From assembly GCF_002964665.1 (NCBI RefSeq), contig NZ_PQBZ01000042.1, positions 304,904-368,903 on the forward strand: 64,000 nucleotides of DNA. Direction: 5' to 3'. The translations under genes were made by a program, and so were the position numbers. Under the pieces are notes generated by a model. The model did not search any database and was not told where the DNA came from. It saw only the letters and a program-made list of their open reading frames with translations. The DNA is from Pseudoalteromonas sp. T1lg23B. GTDB taxonomy: Bacteria; Pseudomonadota; Gammaproteobacteria; Enterobacterales; Alteromonadaceae. Each line of letters opens with the position of its first letter. Position 1 is the stretch's first letter. Of the stretch, positions 9,711-18,273 are shown piece by piece.

Positions 9711-10065
9711 AAGGCATCTTTATTAACATGATTATTTAAATTTAGGCAACAAGCCTCGAATGGGCAAATTATCAATTTGCGAATTACAATATAGATGATT
9801 AACACAATTTGGCTCTAGTAATTAGTAACTTTTGGACAGACTGCTACTTAAGGTTGCGCGCCAATACCCTGTAATTTACGTTCACTATCTTGCTGCCTCA
9901 GATACATTACCATGACTTATCTTTAACATTTGCTGAATGTGCTCCTATCAGAAGCGTTCCCACAATACCGAATCGGCGCTTAGCCAGTTACCTGTGAATC
10001 ACTTTGAGTCTATTAAAGTAGCGATTGATATTGCACTAGGTACAAGGCAAAAGTTAAAAAGTTCT
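9711..10065. other. Intergenic region without a supported gene
   Basis: 355 bases between the DUF1761 gene and the convergently placed end of the NTF2-like gene. The first 100 bases are AT-rich and probably hold the promoter of the DUF1761 unit. A short plus-strand frame from an ATG near 9937 (45 codons) resembles nothing I know and has no ribosome binding site. No terminator hairpin was found. Confidence 0.5.
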
Positions 10066-10467
10066 TCAATCATCCAAATGTAAAGCGAACTCACCACAAG
10101 GCGTACCTTGATGAAAGACCAAACGCCAACTTTGCTGCTCCAGCCGCCATAACGACATTCTCACTGAATAATTTAGCTGGCACTTTACACTACGTCGATA
10201 AGCCGCCTGATAGCTTAGCTGAGCCACCTCATTACTCAACATCCGTCCATTAAATGCTTGATTGTAAAACTGAGGCACTTTTTCATCCGGTAGGCGCGAC
10301 ATAACATGTGCTTTGTTGAATATAAGGCCATTGGCGGAAATTTCATAAAAGTCATCACTAAGTAAACGCCCCAGCATATCACTTGATTGTCGAACACTGG
10401 GCTCAAGTAATTGACGTTCTAGCTCAATGAGGTGCTGTAGCAATTCCGCTTTGATTTTATTAGACAT
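10066..10467 (-). CDS. NTF2-like protein, DUF4440 type
   Basis: 133 residues from the ATG at 10467, chosen because CAAGG lies 5-6 bases upstream; an ATG four codons earlier is possible. The sequence (ISANGLIFNKAHVMSRL in the middle, WRLVFHQGTPC near the end) fits the cone-shaped NTF2-like fold of small cytosolic proteins that includes DUF4440. The function is unknown; members range from ketosteroid-isomerase-like enzymes to ligand binders. It is divergent from the KAS III gene, with 144 bases between the two starts. Confidence 0.7.
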   Translation of the reverse strand: MSNKIKAELLQHLIELERQLLEPSVRQSSDMLGRLLSDDFYEISANGLIFNKAHVMSRLPDEKVPQFYNQAFNGRMLSNEVAQLSYQAAYRRSVKCQLNYSVRMSLWRLEQQSWRLVFHQGTPCGEFALHLDD

Positions 10468-10611
10468 AATACCTTGCAAAACAATCTCTACCTTATTAAT
10501 GAGTCTAGTCTACACTAAACTCTAAAGACAATATCGACTGGTGATCGCAACTGTTTTTGCGATATAATGCCGCGTTACGCCACAGGTCAGAGTAGACTTA
10601 AAGAGAACCAC

Positions 10612-11676
10612 ATGATTTACGCAAAAATTACTGGCTGGGGGAAATGTATTCCTCCTGCTTCAATTTCAAACGAAGATTTAAGCCAAATTGTAGACACCAA
10701 CGATGAGTGGATCAGTACTAGAACTGGCATAAAAGAGCGCCGTGTAAGCCACGTTACAACAGCGGAACTAGCCACTGTCGCTAGCCAGCATGCACTTGCA
10801 TGCGCAGGGCTTAAGGGCGAAGATATTGATTTAGTATTACTCGCCACATGCACACCATCAACGATGGTAGCCAACACTGCGTCATTAGTGCAGAAAAATA
10901 TCGGTGCTGTCGGCGCAGCAGCCTGCGATACCAATGCCGCATGTTCAGGGTTTTTATATGCACTACAAAATGCTACAGCGCAAATTCAAGCCGGTATGAT
11001 AAAACGTGCCGTGGTTGTCGCAGCCGAACGTATGACATGGTATGTCAACTGGGCTAAGAGAGACAGCGCGGTACTCTTTGGCGATGGTGCTGGTGCAGTT
11101 GTACTTGAAGCCTGTGATGAACCTTGTGGTTTATTAGGCACAAAAACAGGATGTGATAGCACAGATAGAGACATTCTACATATCAGTAACTATGGCACTG
11201 ATATGGATAAGTATCAGCCTACGGGACCGTCGGACTTACTATTTGAAGGTCGTGAAATTTTCAAACGTGCAGTAAAAGGCATGAGTGAAGCCTGTGATGA
11301 TGTGCTTTCACAAGCTAATTTAAAACTGGCTGATATTGATGTTCTAGTGCCTCACCAAGCTAATTTGCGTATCATTCAGGCTATTCAGCAGCGCTTGGAT
11401 ATAAGCGATGATAAGGTCATGGTAAACATAGATAAATATGGTAACACCTCAGCTGCGACTATCGCTATTGCATTGTGTGAAGCAGTAGAAAATGGGCTTA
11501 TCAAACCCCACAGCAACATCATGTCAGCAGCTTTTGGTGCTGGGTTAACATGGGCTGCCAGCTATATTAAATGGTCAGAGCGGGTCACGCCTATTGCAAC
11601 TAGCGACGCTTCCCTGCCAGAGTGTCATCACAGTGGCTTGGAATTGATAGCACCAGCTGTACAAGCCTGCAAATAG
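10612..11676 (+). CDS. fabH: 3-oxoacyl-[ACP] synthase III (KAS III, FabH family)
   Basis: 354 residues. The catalytic triad is complete and correctly spaced: Cys111 in NAACSGFLYA, His248 in VPHQANLRI and Asn278 in KYGNTSAA (E. coli FabH: 112, 244, 274). The enzyme condenses acetyl- or another acyl-CoA with malonyl-ACP to start fatty acid synthesis. The ATG at 10612 follows AAAGAGAAC. An upstream in-frame ATG at 10567 overlaps a TATAAT-like -10 box (10563-10568) and is unlikely. The protein is about 35 residues longer than E. coli FabH, mainly at the C-terminus, and it lies outside any fab cluster. It could therefore be a second KAS III with a specialised acyl substrate. Confidence 0.85.
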   Translation: MIYAKITGWGKCIPPASISNEDLSQIVDTNDEWISTRTGIKERRVSHVTTAELATVASQHALACAGLKGEDIDLVLLATCTPSTMVANTASLVQKNIGAVGAAACDTNAACSGFLYALQNATAQIQAGMIKRAVVVAAERMTWYVNWAKRDSAVLFGDGAGAVVLEACDEPCGLLGTKTGCDSTDRDILHISNYGTDMDKYQPTGPSDLLFEGREIFKRAVKGMSEACDDVLSQANLKLADIDVLVPHQANLRIIQAIQQRLDISDDKVMVNIDKYGNTSAATIAIALCEAVENGLIKPHSNIMSAAFGAGLTWAASYIKWSERVTPIATSDASLPECHHSGLELIAPAVQACK

Positions 11677-11694
11677 CGCGATCGCTTTTCGCCG

Positions 11695-11737
11695 CCCTAC
11701 TTGAATGGTAAAATCTCTATTATTCATTCAAGTAGGG
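11695..11737 (+). promoter_or_regulatory. 13-bp perfect inverted repeat covering the pepD ribosome binding site
   Basis: CCCTACTTGAATG (11695-11707) and CATTCAAGTAGGG (11725-11737) are exact reverse complements separated by 17 bases. The right arm contains AGTAGGG, the Shine-Dalgarno sequence of pepD, 8 bases before its TTG start. As RNA this would fold into a stable hairpin that hides the ribosome binding site; as DNA it could be an operator. There is no T tract, so it is not an ordinary terminator. Confidence 0.55.
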
Positions 11738-11745
11738 AAAACATT

Positions 11746-13212
11746 TTGTTTAAACCACACAGCGAAATCAGCCAACTAGAGCCTAAAGCCATTTGGCAGT
11801 TTTTTGACCAAATCTGCGCCATTCCTCACCCATCTAAACATGAAGAAGCATTAGCACAATTTATTGTTGATTGGGCAACGACTCAAGACCTCTCGGTACG
11901 AAGAGATACAACGGGTAATGTATTTATTAAAAAACCCGCTACTGCTGGGATGGAAGACCGTAAGGCTGTGGTCTTACAGGCCCATATCGATATGGTTCCA
12001 CAGAAAAATAATGATACAAGCCATGACTTTAGCCGTGATCCCATTAAACCATATATCGACGGTGAGTGGGTAACAGCAACAGGCACAACACTCGGTGCTG
12101 ACAATGGGATAGGTATGGCGTCTTGCCTTGCAGTACTGGCTGCGGATGACATTCCTCATGGTCCATTAGAAGTATTGCTTACGATAGATGAAGAAGCGGG
12201 TATGACCGGCGCATTTGGGTTAGAAGCAGGTTGGCTTGAGGGCGACATCTTACTGAACACCGATTCAGAGCAGGAAGGCGAAATTTACATGGGTTGTGCA
12301 GGTGGTGTGGATGCGAGTCTAACCATTGCCGTAGAGCGAGAAGCTCAGCCTAATCTGCAAACCTTTGAACTTGCTTTAAAAGGTCTAAAAGGTGGTCACT
12401 CAGGCGTTGACATTCATACAGGTCGCGCAAATGCAAACAAATTGCTTGCCCGCTTCTTGCAAAATCATGTCGCAGGCATTGATTTACGCCTAGTGTCTTT
12501 TACAGGTGGCTCTTTACGTAATGCTATTCCACGCGAAGCCTATGCTCACATAGCCATTCCTGCATCTCAGCTAGATGAATTCCAACAACACCTTGCAGAG
12601 TTTGAAACCACAATAAAGAGTGAACTTAGCTCTATTGAAACGGGTTTAACCCTTACACTACGTGAACTCGACACTGAACTTGCCCCTATGAACACCGAAT
12701 CACACACTAGACTATTGGCTTTGCTCAATGCATGTCCAAACGGTGTGATACGTATGAGCGATGACATTAAAGGCGTGGTTGAAACCTCACTCAATATGGG
12801 CGTGATCACAACCGAACAAGACAAAGTGGAAGTACTCTGTTTGATCCGTTCACTGATTGATTCAGGCAGAGAAGATGTTTCGGGTACATTACGTTCATTG
12901 GCCACGCTAGCGGGAGCTAACATTGAATTTTCAGGTGCTTACCCAGGTTGGAAACCAGATCCAGACTCGCAAATATTGCATATTTTCCGAGACGTATACG
13001 AAGACATATATGGTAAGAAACCAGATATTATGGTCATTCACGCGGGACTCGAATGCGGCCTGTTTAAAAAACCTTACCCAAACATGGATATGATTTCATT
13101 TGGACCGACAATAAAATTCCCACACTCTCCTGACGAAAAAGTTAAGATTGATACTGTTGGCTTATATTGGCAGCAAATGAAAGCTATTTTAGCAAACATT
13201 CCGCGTAAATAG
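11746..13212 (+). CDS. pepD: Cytosol non-specific (aminoacyl-histidine) dipeptidase PepD, M20 family
   Basis: 488 residues from a TTG at 11746, preceded by AGTAGGG; an earlier in-frame TTG at 11701 would add 15 residues unlike the family. The N-terminus SQLEPKAIWQFFDQICAIPH matches PepD (E. coli 485 residues). Metal-site motifs are visible: LQAHIDMVPQ (His/Asp), LGADNGIGMA (bridging Asp), TIDEEAGMTGA (catalytic Glu-Glu), and NTDSEQEGE. The dimerisation domain begins around GLKGGHSGVDIHTGRAN. It hydrolyses dipeptides in the cytosol, releasing amino acids from taken-up or recycled peptides. It is convergent with an M17 aminopeptidase gene that serves the same pathway. Confidence 0.93.
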   Translation: MFKPHSEISQLEPKAIWQFFDQICAIPHPSKHEEALAQFIVDWATTQDLSVRRDTTGNVFIKKPATAGMEDRKAVVLQAHIDMVPQKNNDTSHDFSRDPIKPYIDGEWVTATGTTLGADNGIGMASCLAVLAADDIPHGPLEVLLTIDEEAGMTGAFGLEAGWLEGDILLNTDSEQEGEIYMGCAGGVDASLTIAVEREAQPNLQTFELALKGLKGGHSGVDIHTGRANANKLLARFLQNHVAGIDLRLVSFTGGSLRNAIPREAYAHIAIPASQLDEFQQHLAEFETTIKSELSSIETGLTLTLRELDTELAPMNTESHTRLLALLNACPNGVIRMSDDIKGVVETSLNMGVITTEQDKVEVLCLIRSLIDSGREDVSGTLRSLATLAGANIEFSGAYPGWKPDPDSQILHIFRDVYEDIYGKKPDIMVIHAGLECGLFKKPYPNMDMISFGPTIKFPHSPDEKVKIDTVGLYWQQMKAILANIPRK

Positions 13213-13222
13213 TTTGCTTTAA

Positions 13223-13249
13223 AAAGCAGGCCGCCATATGGCCTGCTTT
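13223..13249. terminator. Bidirectional terminator between pepD and the M17 aminopeptidase
   Basis: AAAGCAGGCC (13223-13232) pairs with GGCCTGCTTT (13240-13249) across a 7-base loop. The A and T runs on both sides make it work for either strand. It sits exactly between two convergent genes. Confidence 0.85.
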
Positions 13250-13261
13250 AAATCTCGCGAA

Positions 13262-14629
13262 TTACCCCTGATAACGATTAACTAAATAATCAAAAGTTGC
13301 GCGTAAACCTAAACCTTCGCCACCCACTGGGCGCCCTGGTAATGTCCGCACGTTCCAAGCCATTACATCAAAATGAAGCCAAGGGGTTTGCTCTGGTTGA
13401 ACAAACTCTTTTAAATATAATGCCGCTGTTATCGCGCCACCAAAAGGAGATGAACCACAGTTGGCGATGTCTGCCACATCACTGCTAAACAACTCTTTAT
13501 ATTGGTCAAACAGCGGTAATTGCCACACTGGATCCTGTGCTTTCATGCCATATTCAATTAAGTGTGCCGCGATTTCGTTGTCGGTAGAGAAAAAGCCGGG
13601 TAACTCAGTACCCAACGCCACACGACAAGCACCAGTTAACGTTGCAAAATCGATCAATAGATCTGGGGTCTCATTTTGTGCCTCAGCCAACGCATCACAC
13701 AGCACTAAGCGCCCCTCTGCATCGGTGTTATCAATTTCCACGGTGATACCCTTGCGGGTTTTTATGACATCTCCCGGTCTAAAAGCGTTTTTAGACACGG
13801 CATTTTCAACCGCTGGCACCAATACACGTAATCGAACCGGTAAATTAGCCGCCATAATCATTTGAGCTAAGCCAATCACATGAGCTGCACCGCCCATGTC
13901 TTTTTTCATATTGCGCATACCTGATGCTGGTTTTAAATCTAAACCACCTGAATCAAAACATACACCTTTACCTACTAGGGTTAATTTAGGATGGCTTTCA
14001 TCACCCCAAACAAGGTCTAAAAGGCGCGGCTTGTTATCGCTTGCTCTACCAACCATATGAATCGTTGGGTAGTTGTGCTCCAGTAACTCATCGCCAATTA
14101 GTTGACTAAACTGGCCGTCAAAACGCTCAGCTAATTCAGACATCGTTTCCGCCAAATGCTGTGGCATCATATCTGCAGCTGGGGTATTGACGAGATCGCG
14201 TACTAGGTAAATCGCCTGTGCGCTTTGTGTTACGCGCTCCAACATGGCGCTATCTTCAAGCGCTAGTTGCGCCTCTACTTTTGCAGCCGACTTATAAACC
14301 GAGAACTGATACGCTCCCAATGCAAAGCTTAAAGCTTGGCGCTCAACAAACGCTTCATCACCTTGCAACTGATATATGCCTTTGGGCAACTGCTTAGCAA
14401 GATCGCCTGCCAACCACATTGAATCTAATGAATCGACTAAACACACAACACTTGAGAGGCTACTGTTCTGCATATCTGGGATCAGGAACAGTTTTGAATT
14501 GCTTGTTTTTGCTGATGTAATAACTGCTTGAACTATTGCAGACTGACTATTTAGCCACTCATCTAACTCTGATTTAAGAATAAAATGAATGGGTATGCCT
14601 GAGTCTGCTTGAAGGAGTAATCCGCGCAT
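13262..14629 (-). CDS. Leucyl aminopeptidase family protein (M17)
   Basis: 455 residues. The M17 signatures are intact: VGKGVCFDSGGLDLKP (metal Lys and Asp), the active-site Lys/Met region MKKDMGGAAHV, and the hallmark NTDAEGRLVL with metal-binding Asp and Glu plus catalytic Arg. It is a di-metal cytosolic exopeptidase that removes N-terminal residues from peptides. The N-terminal domain (residues 1-150) is divergent from PepA, and the length and sequence suggest the PepB/other M17 subgroup. Convergent with pepD across a shared terminator. Confidence 0.9.
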   Translation of the reverse strand: MRGLLLQADSGIPIHFILKSELDEWLNSQSAIVQAVITSAKTSNSKLFLIPDMQNSSLSSVVCLVDSLDSMWLAGDLAKQLPKGIYQLQGDEAFVERQALSFALGAYQFSVYKSAAKVEAQLALEDSAMLERVTQSAQAIYLVRDLVNTPAADMMPQHLAETMSELAERFDGQFSQLIGDELLEHNYPTIHMVGRASDNKPRLLDLVWGDESHPKLTLVGKGVCFDSGGLDLKPASGMRNMKKDMGGAAHVIGLAQMIMAANLPVRLRVLVPAVENAVSKNAFRPGDVIKTRKGITVEIDNTDAEGRLVLCDALAEAQNETPDLLIDFATLTGACRVALGTELPGFFSTDNEIAAHLIEYGMKAQDPVWQLPLFDQYKELFSSDVADIANCGSSPFGGAITAALYLKEFVQPEQTPWLHFDVMAWNVRTLPGRPVGGEGLGLRATFDYLVNRYQG

Positions 14630-14694
14630 TATAATTTGTCCCGTACCTGTAGAAAGTCTAACCTAAGAATAACAAGTTACGAGACGTAAATCAC

Positions 14695-15060
14695 TCATTT
14701 ACGAGAAGGTTTATTTGTAGAAGAGAATGAACTTGGTAAAACATCAACACCGACCCATTGACCCAGTTTCACAATCAATGGAATGGTTATCGGCGCAAAT
14801 GGCAATAATGCAAATACACCTAGTCCCAGCCCTTTGAGCAGGTCAAAAAACTGCTTATTGGCGATTTTGAGTTCTTCTTTTTGCGCCTTCCCAGTGCTGT
14901 ATCTCTTATAAATATCAAGCATTTCTTTGGTCTCTTGCTTCTCTTGAGATAAAGCCAGTTTAAGCTCAAGCATCGCTCGACGTAGACGCATTTGCTGACG
15001 TCGTTTCGAGATCTTGGCAACCCGGATAGGTGCTCTATGTACTACCTTGATAAGCCTCAT
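14695..15060 (-). CDS. LETM1-like small membrane protein
   Basis: 121 residues. The first 70 are strongly basic and helical (RVAKISKRRQQMRLRRAML, then a coiled-coil-like stretch). A hydrophobic segment follows (GLGVFALLPFAPITIPLIV) and then VDVLPSSFSS. This block (LLPF, P-rich membrane helix, LPSSF) resembles the membrane helix of LETM1, where the corresponding motif is LVPF ... MLPSTF. LETM1 acts in mitochondrial K+/H+ or Ca2+/H+ exchange; no such activity can be claimed here. The protein lacks most of the LETM1 ribosome-binding-like domain. Single gene, divergent from the small OXLD1-like gene. Confidence 0.6.
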   Translation of the reverse strand: MRLIKVVHRAPIRVAKISKRRQQMRLRRAMLELKLALSQEKQETKEMLDIYKRYSTGKAQKEELKIANKQFFDLLKGLGLGVFALLPFAPITIPLIVKLGQWVGVDVLPSSFSSTNKPSRK

Positions 15061-15150
15061 AAAAGTGCCATCAATAAAACTCGTTGCCCCGAGTTTAGCA
15101 AAATTTTAATTAATGGTACTATGTGATTTTAGTCTTAAATCAAAACTGCT

Positions 15151-15330
15151 ATGTCAACCGAAGCTAACACCGCCTTTTTAGAAGAGCCCAAAAAACCGAA
15201 ATCTGATGAGTGCTGTGGCGGCGGCAGTTGTTGTCCCTGCGTATGGGATTTGTACCGACAAAAAAGACAAGCGTGGTTAAAATACCAACAACAGAAAATA
15301 TTTTGTACAAAAAACGAGCAAACGAATTAG
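15151..15330 (+). CDS. Oxidoreductase-like (PF09791 / OXLD1-type) small cysteine-rich protein
   Basis: 59 residues, too short for most ORF cut-offs. The core CCGGGSCCPCVWDLY is the diagnostic motif of the oxidoreductase-like domain, in which a Cys-rich loop precedes VWD-Y. The C-terminal half is basic and helical. The function of the family is unknown despite its name; eukaryotic relatives are mitochondrial (OXLD1). The gene stands between the divergent LETM1-like gene and a TonB receptor. Confidence 0.78.
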   Translation: MSTEANTAFLEEPKKPKSDECCGGGSCCPCVWDLYRQKRQAWLKYQQQKIFCTKNEQTN

Positions 15331-15572
15331 ATTAAAAATTTATTTTTTACCTTGTTCCTCACCCCATATCAGCGCTAATTTACCGATATTTGAAGCATTT
15401 AAAGAAAAGTTATTTAAAAATTTGCCTTTATTTAAATCAATGCTACGGTTAAAGCGGGTGCAAAGAATGTTTGCATCACAAGTTAATGATATGTATATAT
15501 AAGTTGCGATAAAAAGCAAACATGAGTTTTGTTTAAAGCTTATGACAACAATAATCAAACTGGGGAAACAGG

Positions 15573-18176
15573 ATGAAACTACAATTAAACGCGATTAGTC
15601 GTGCAATTACTTATGCTATCGCATCAACTGCATCTGTAGGTTTGCTATCTACATCTGCTTATGCAGAAGAAGAAGGCGCCAAAAAGGAAAAGATTGAGAA
15701 GATAGCGGTCGTTGGTTCGCGTGCAGCACCTCGTTCAGTTGGTGACTCACCAGTACCAGTCGATATTATCGGCGGTGATGAACTAAGCAAGGCGGGTGGC
15801 GATGATATGCTAGAGCTTCTTAAAGGCTCAGTACCTTCTCTGAACGTTCACCAAAACCCTATCAGTGACGCTGCGTCATTGGTGCGTCCAGCCAACCTTC
15901 GCGGTCTACCTGCTGACAGTACGTTAATTCTACTTAATGGCAAACGTCGTCATCGTTCATCTGTTATCGCCTTCCTAGGTGGTGGTATCAACGATGGTGC
16001 ACAAGGTCCAGATATCTCGGTTATTCCAAGCGTTGCATTGAAGCAAGTTGAAGTTCTACGTGACGGTGCAGCCGCACAGTATGGTTCAGATGCGATTGCA
16101 GGTGTAATCAACTTCGTATTGAAAGATGCTTCTGAGGGTGGTAGTTTCTCTGTTAAGCAAGGACAATATTTCGAAGGCGATGGGGATACCACAACATTCG
16201 AAGGTAATATTGGTTTACCATTTACCGATGATGGCTTTGCTAACCTAAGCTTCCAGTACAAAAATGCTGATGCCACAAGTCGAAGTGTACAACGCCCTGA
16301 TGCTGCAGCTTATGATTCTGCAGGTGTAGAAGGCATTCGCAACCCAGCTCAAGTATGGGGTGCGCCAGAAATTAAAGACGACATCACTTTGTTCGGTAAC
16401 GTTGGCTTAGACCTATCAAATGATTCACAATTCTATATGTTTGGTAACTATTCTGAGCGTGATGTAAAAGGTGGTTTCTATTATCGTAACCCTCAAACCC
16501 GCCCTCAAGTATATTCAAATGACGGTGGCGAAACTTTACTCGTAGCCGACTTAGATGGTTTGGATACAGGTATTAGCTGTCCTACGGTTAACCTTAAAGA
16601 TGCTGAAGGCAATCAAATTCTAGACGTTTCAACGATCGCCGCTTATCAGCAAATCGCGTCTAACTCAGACATTGGTAACAACTGTTTCGCGTTTAACGAA
16701 ATTTTACCTGCTGGTTTTACACCTTTCTTCGGTGGTAATATCACAGATACTTCATTGACGATTGGTACAAAAGGCGAATTCACTGGCGGCTTTATGAAAG
16801 GCGGCTACTATGACTTAAGCGGCTCTGTTGGCCGTAACGAGTCGCGTTACTTTATCACCAACACTGTGAATGCATCATTAGGTGCAGAAACGCCCATGGA
16901 CTTCAGCCCTGGTAAATACATTCAGTTAGAGAAAAACTTCAACTTGGATATTTCTAAGGGTTATGATTTTGGTCTAGCATACGACGTAAACGTAGCGGGT
17001 GGCTTAGAGTGGCATGAAGAAACCTTCGAAGTAATCGCAGGTGATGAAGCATCATTCATCGCAGGCCCATTAACAGAGCAAGGTTTTGGTATCGGCTCTA
17101 ACGGTTTCCCTGGCTTTAAACCTTCTGCAGCAGGCGAATTTACACGTCGTAACTATGCAGCATACGTTGACGTAGAAACACCATTTACAGAAGAGTTCTT
17201 AATGGGTTGGGCGCTTCGTTACGAAGACTATGATTCATTTGGTTCAACCACAAACTTCAAGATCACAGGTCAATTCCAAGCAACGGATGACTTGTCATTC
17301 CGTGGTTCAATCAGTACTGGTTTCCGTGCTCCGACTGTAGGCCAGGCGAACGTTAGTAACGTTCAAACCAACTTAAGTAGTGGTGTATTAGTAGACTCTG
17401 CGCTACTACCACCGACTAACCCAGTATCACAAATCTTAGGTGGTACCGAGCTTCAGCCTGAAGAGTCAGAAAGTTACACATTTGGTGCGGTATATCAGTC
17501 TGGCGATTTATTCATGACTATCGATTACTACAACATCCAAGTAGAAGATCGTATCAGTCAGTCAGATAAAATTAACTTAACTGCAGAGCAAAAAGCAGCG
17601 CTTAAAGCGGATGGTGTACCAAACGTAGACAGCATTGCTCAAGTTAGCTTCTTCACCAACGACTTTGACACAACAACTCAAGGTGTTGACTTTGTAGCTA
17701 ACTACTCTATGGACCTACTTGGCGGCTATTCAACGTTTGCATTCGCATATAACTGGAATGAGACTGAAGTTGATAGATTCTCTGAGATCACAGGTGACTT
17801 TAAAGTTAAGCGTCTAGAAACTGACTTGCCAAACCACCGTGCTACACTTACGTGGACCCAGCAGTGGGAAGACTTTACAGGCTTTGTACGTTACAACTAC
17901 TTCGGTGAGTACCAAGGTGTTCACGTAGATTATGATGCAACAGCAATCATGGCTGACCCTTCAGTAACGTTTGATGCAGAAGTAACTTACTTTGCAACTG
18001 AGAACATTAGCCTGACTGTAGGTGCAAACAACATTTTCGATCAAGAACCTGAAAAGCTTGATTTTGAAAAAGCCACAGGTATTCCTAATAACAATTGGGG
18101 TGGTAAATACTACGAAACGTCTCCGTATGGTATCAACGGTGGCTTCTACTACGTGAAAGCAACTTACACGTTCTAA
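15573..18176 (+). CDS. TonB-dependent receptor, large
   Basis: 867 residues. A signal peptide ends at SAYAEEE (about residue 31). A TonB-box-like KIAVVGSRAAPRS follows and then the plug (about residues 45-185) with NLRGLPADSTLILLNGKRRH and VEVLRDGAAAQYGSDAIAGV. The barrel ends with GGFYYVKATYTF, a Phe-terminal outer-membrane signature. The sequence fits the large iron-complex-type or peptide/carbohydrate receptor group that is expanded in Alteromonadales. The ATG at 15573 has GGGGAAACAGG in front. A TPR-sulfotransferase gene follows in the same direction, after a terminator. The substrate is not deducible. Confidence 0.93.
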   Translation: MKLQLNAISRAITYAIASTASVGLLSTSAYAEEEGAKKEKIEKIAVVGSRAAPRSVGDSPVPVDIIGGDELSKAGGDDMLELLKGSVPSLNVHQNPISDAASLVRPANLRGLPADSTLILLNGKRRHRSSVIAFLGGGINDGAQGPDISVIPSVALKQVEVLRDGAAAQYGSDAIAGVINFVLKDASEGGSFSVKQGQYFEGDGDTTTFEGNIGLPFTDDGFANLSFQYKNADATSRSVQRPDAAAYDSAGVEGIRNPAQVWGAPEIKDDITLFGNVGLDLSNDSQFYMFGNYSERDVKGGFYYRNPQTRPQVYSNDGGETLLVADLDGLDTGISCPTVNLKDAEGNQILDVSTIAAYQQIASNSDIGNNCFAFNEILPAGFTPFFGGNITDTSLTIGTKGEFTGGFMKGGYYDLSGSVGRNESRYFITNTVNASLGAETPMDFSPGKYIQLEKNFNLDISKGYDFGLAYDVNVAGGLEWHEETFEVIAGDEASFIAGPLTEQGFGIGSNGFPGFKPSAAGEFTRRNYAAYVDVETPFTEEFLMGWALRYEDYDSFGSTTNFKITGQFQATDDLSFRGSISTGFRAPTVGQANVSNVQTNLSSGVLVDSALLPPTNPVSQILGGTELQPEESESYTFGAVYQSGDLFMTIDYYNIQVEDRISQSDKINLTAEQKAALKADGVPNVDSIAQVSFFTNDFDTTTQGVDFVANYSMDLLGGYSTFAFAYNWNETEVDRFSEITGDFKVKRLETDLPNHRATLTWTQQWEDFTGFVRYNYFGEYQGVHVDYDATAIMADPSVTFDAEVTYFATENISLTVGANNIFDQEPEKLDFEKATGIPNNNWGGKYYETSPYGINGGFYYVKATYTF

Positions 18177-18197
18177 TTTTTACTGTAACCCAGCAGT

Positions 18198-18235
18198 AAA
18201 GGCGAAATGGCATTGGCTATTTCGCCTTTTTGTTT
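18198..18235 (+). terminator. Rho-independent terminator of the TonB receptor gene
   Basis: AAAGGCGAAAT (18198-18208) pairs with ATTTCGCCTTT (18219-18229) across a 10-base loop and is followed by a T-rich tail. It lies 22 bases after the receptor stop codon. Confidence 0.85.
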
Positions 18236-18273
18236 TTATCATCTAAATATATGAAGTCAGAAATAGTCAAAAC

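Noticed and set aside
9937..10083. Short plus-strand frame of 45 codons in the 9.7-10.1 kb gap
   Set aside because: No ribosome binding site, no recognisable family, and it runs into the end of the NTF2-like gene on the other strand.
15340..15558. 72-codon minus-strand frame upstream of the large TonB receptor
   Set aside because: It covers the receptor's promoter region, has no initiation signal and an unconvincing composition.
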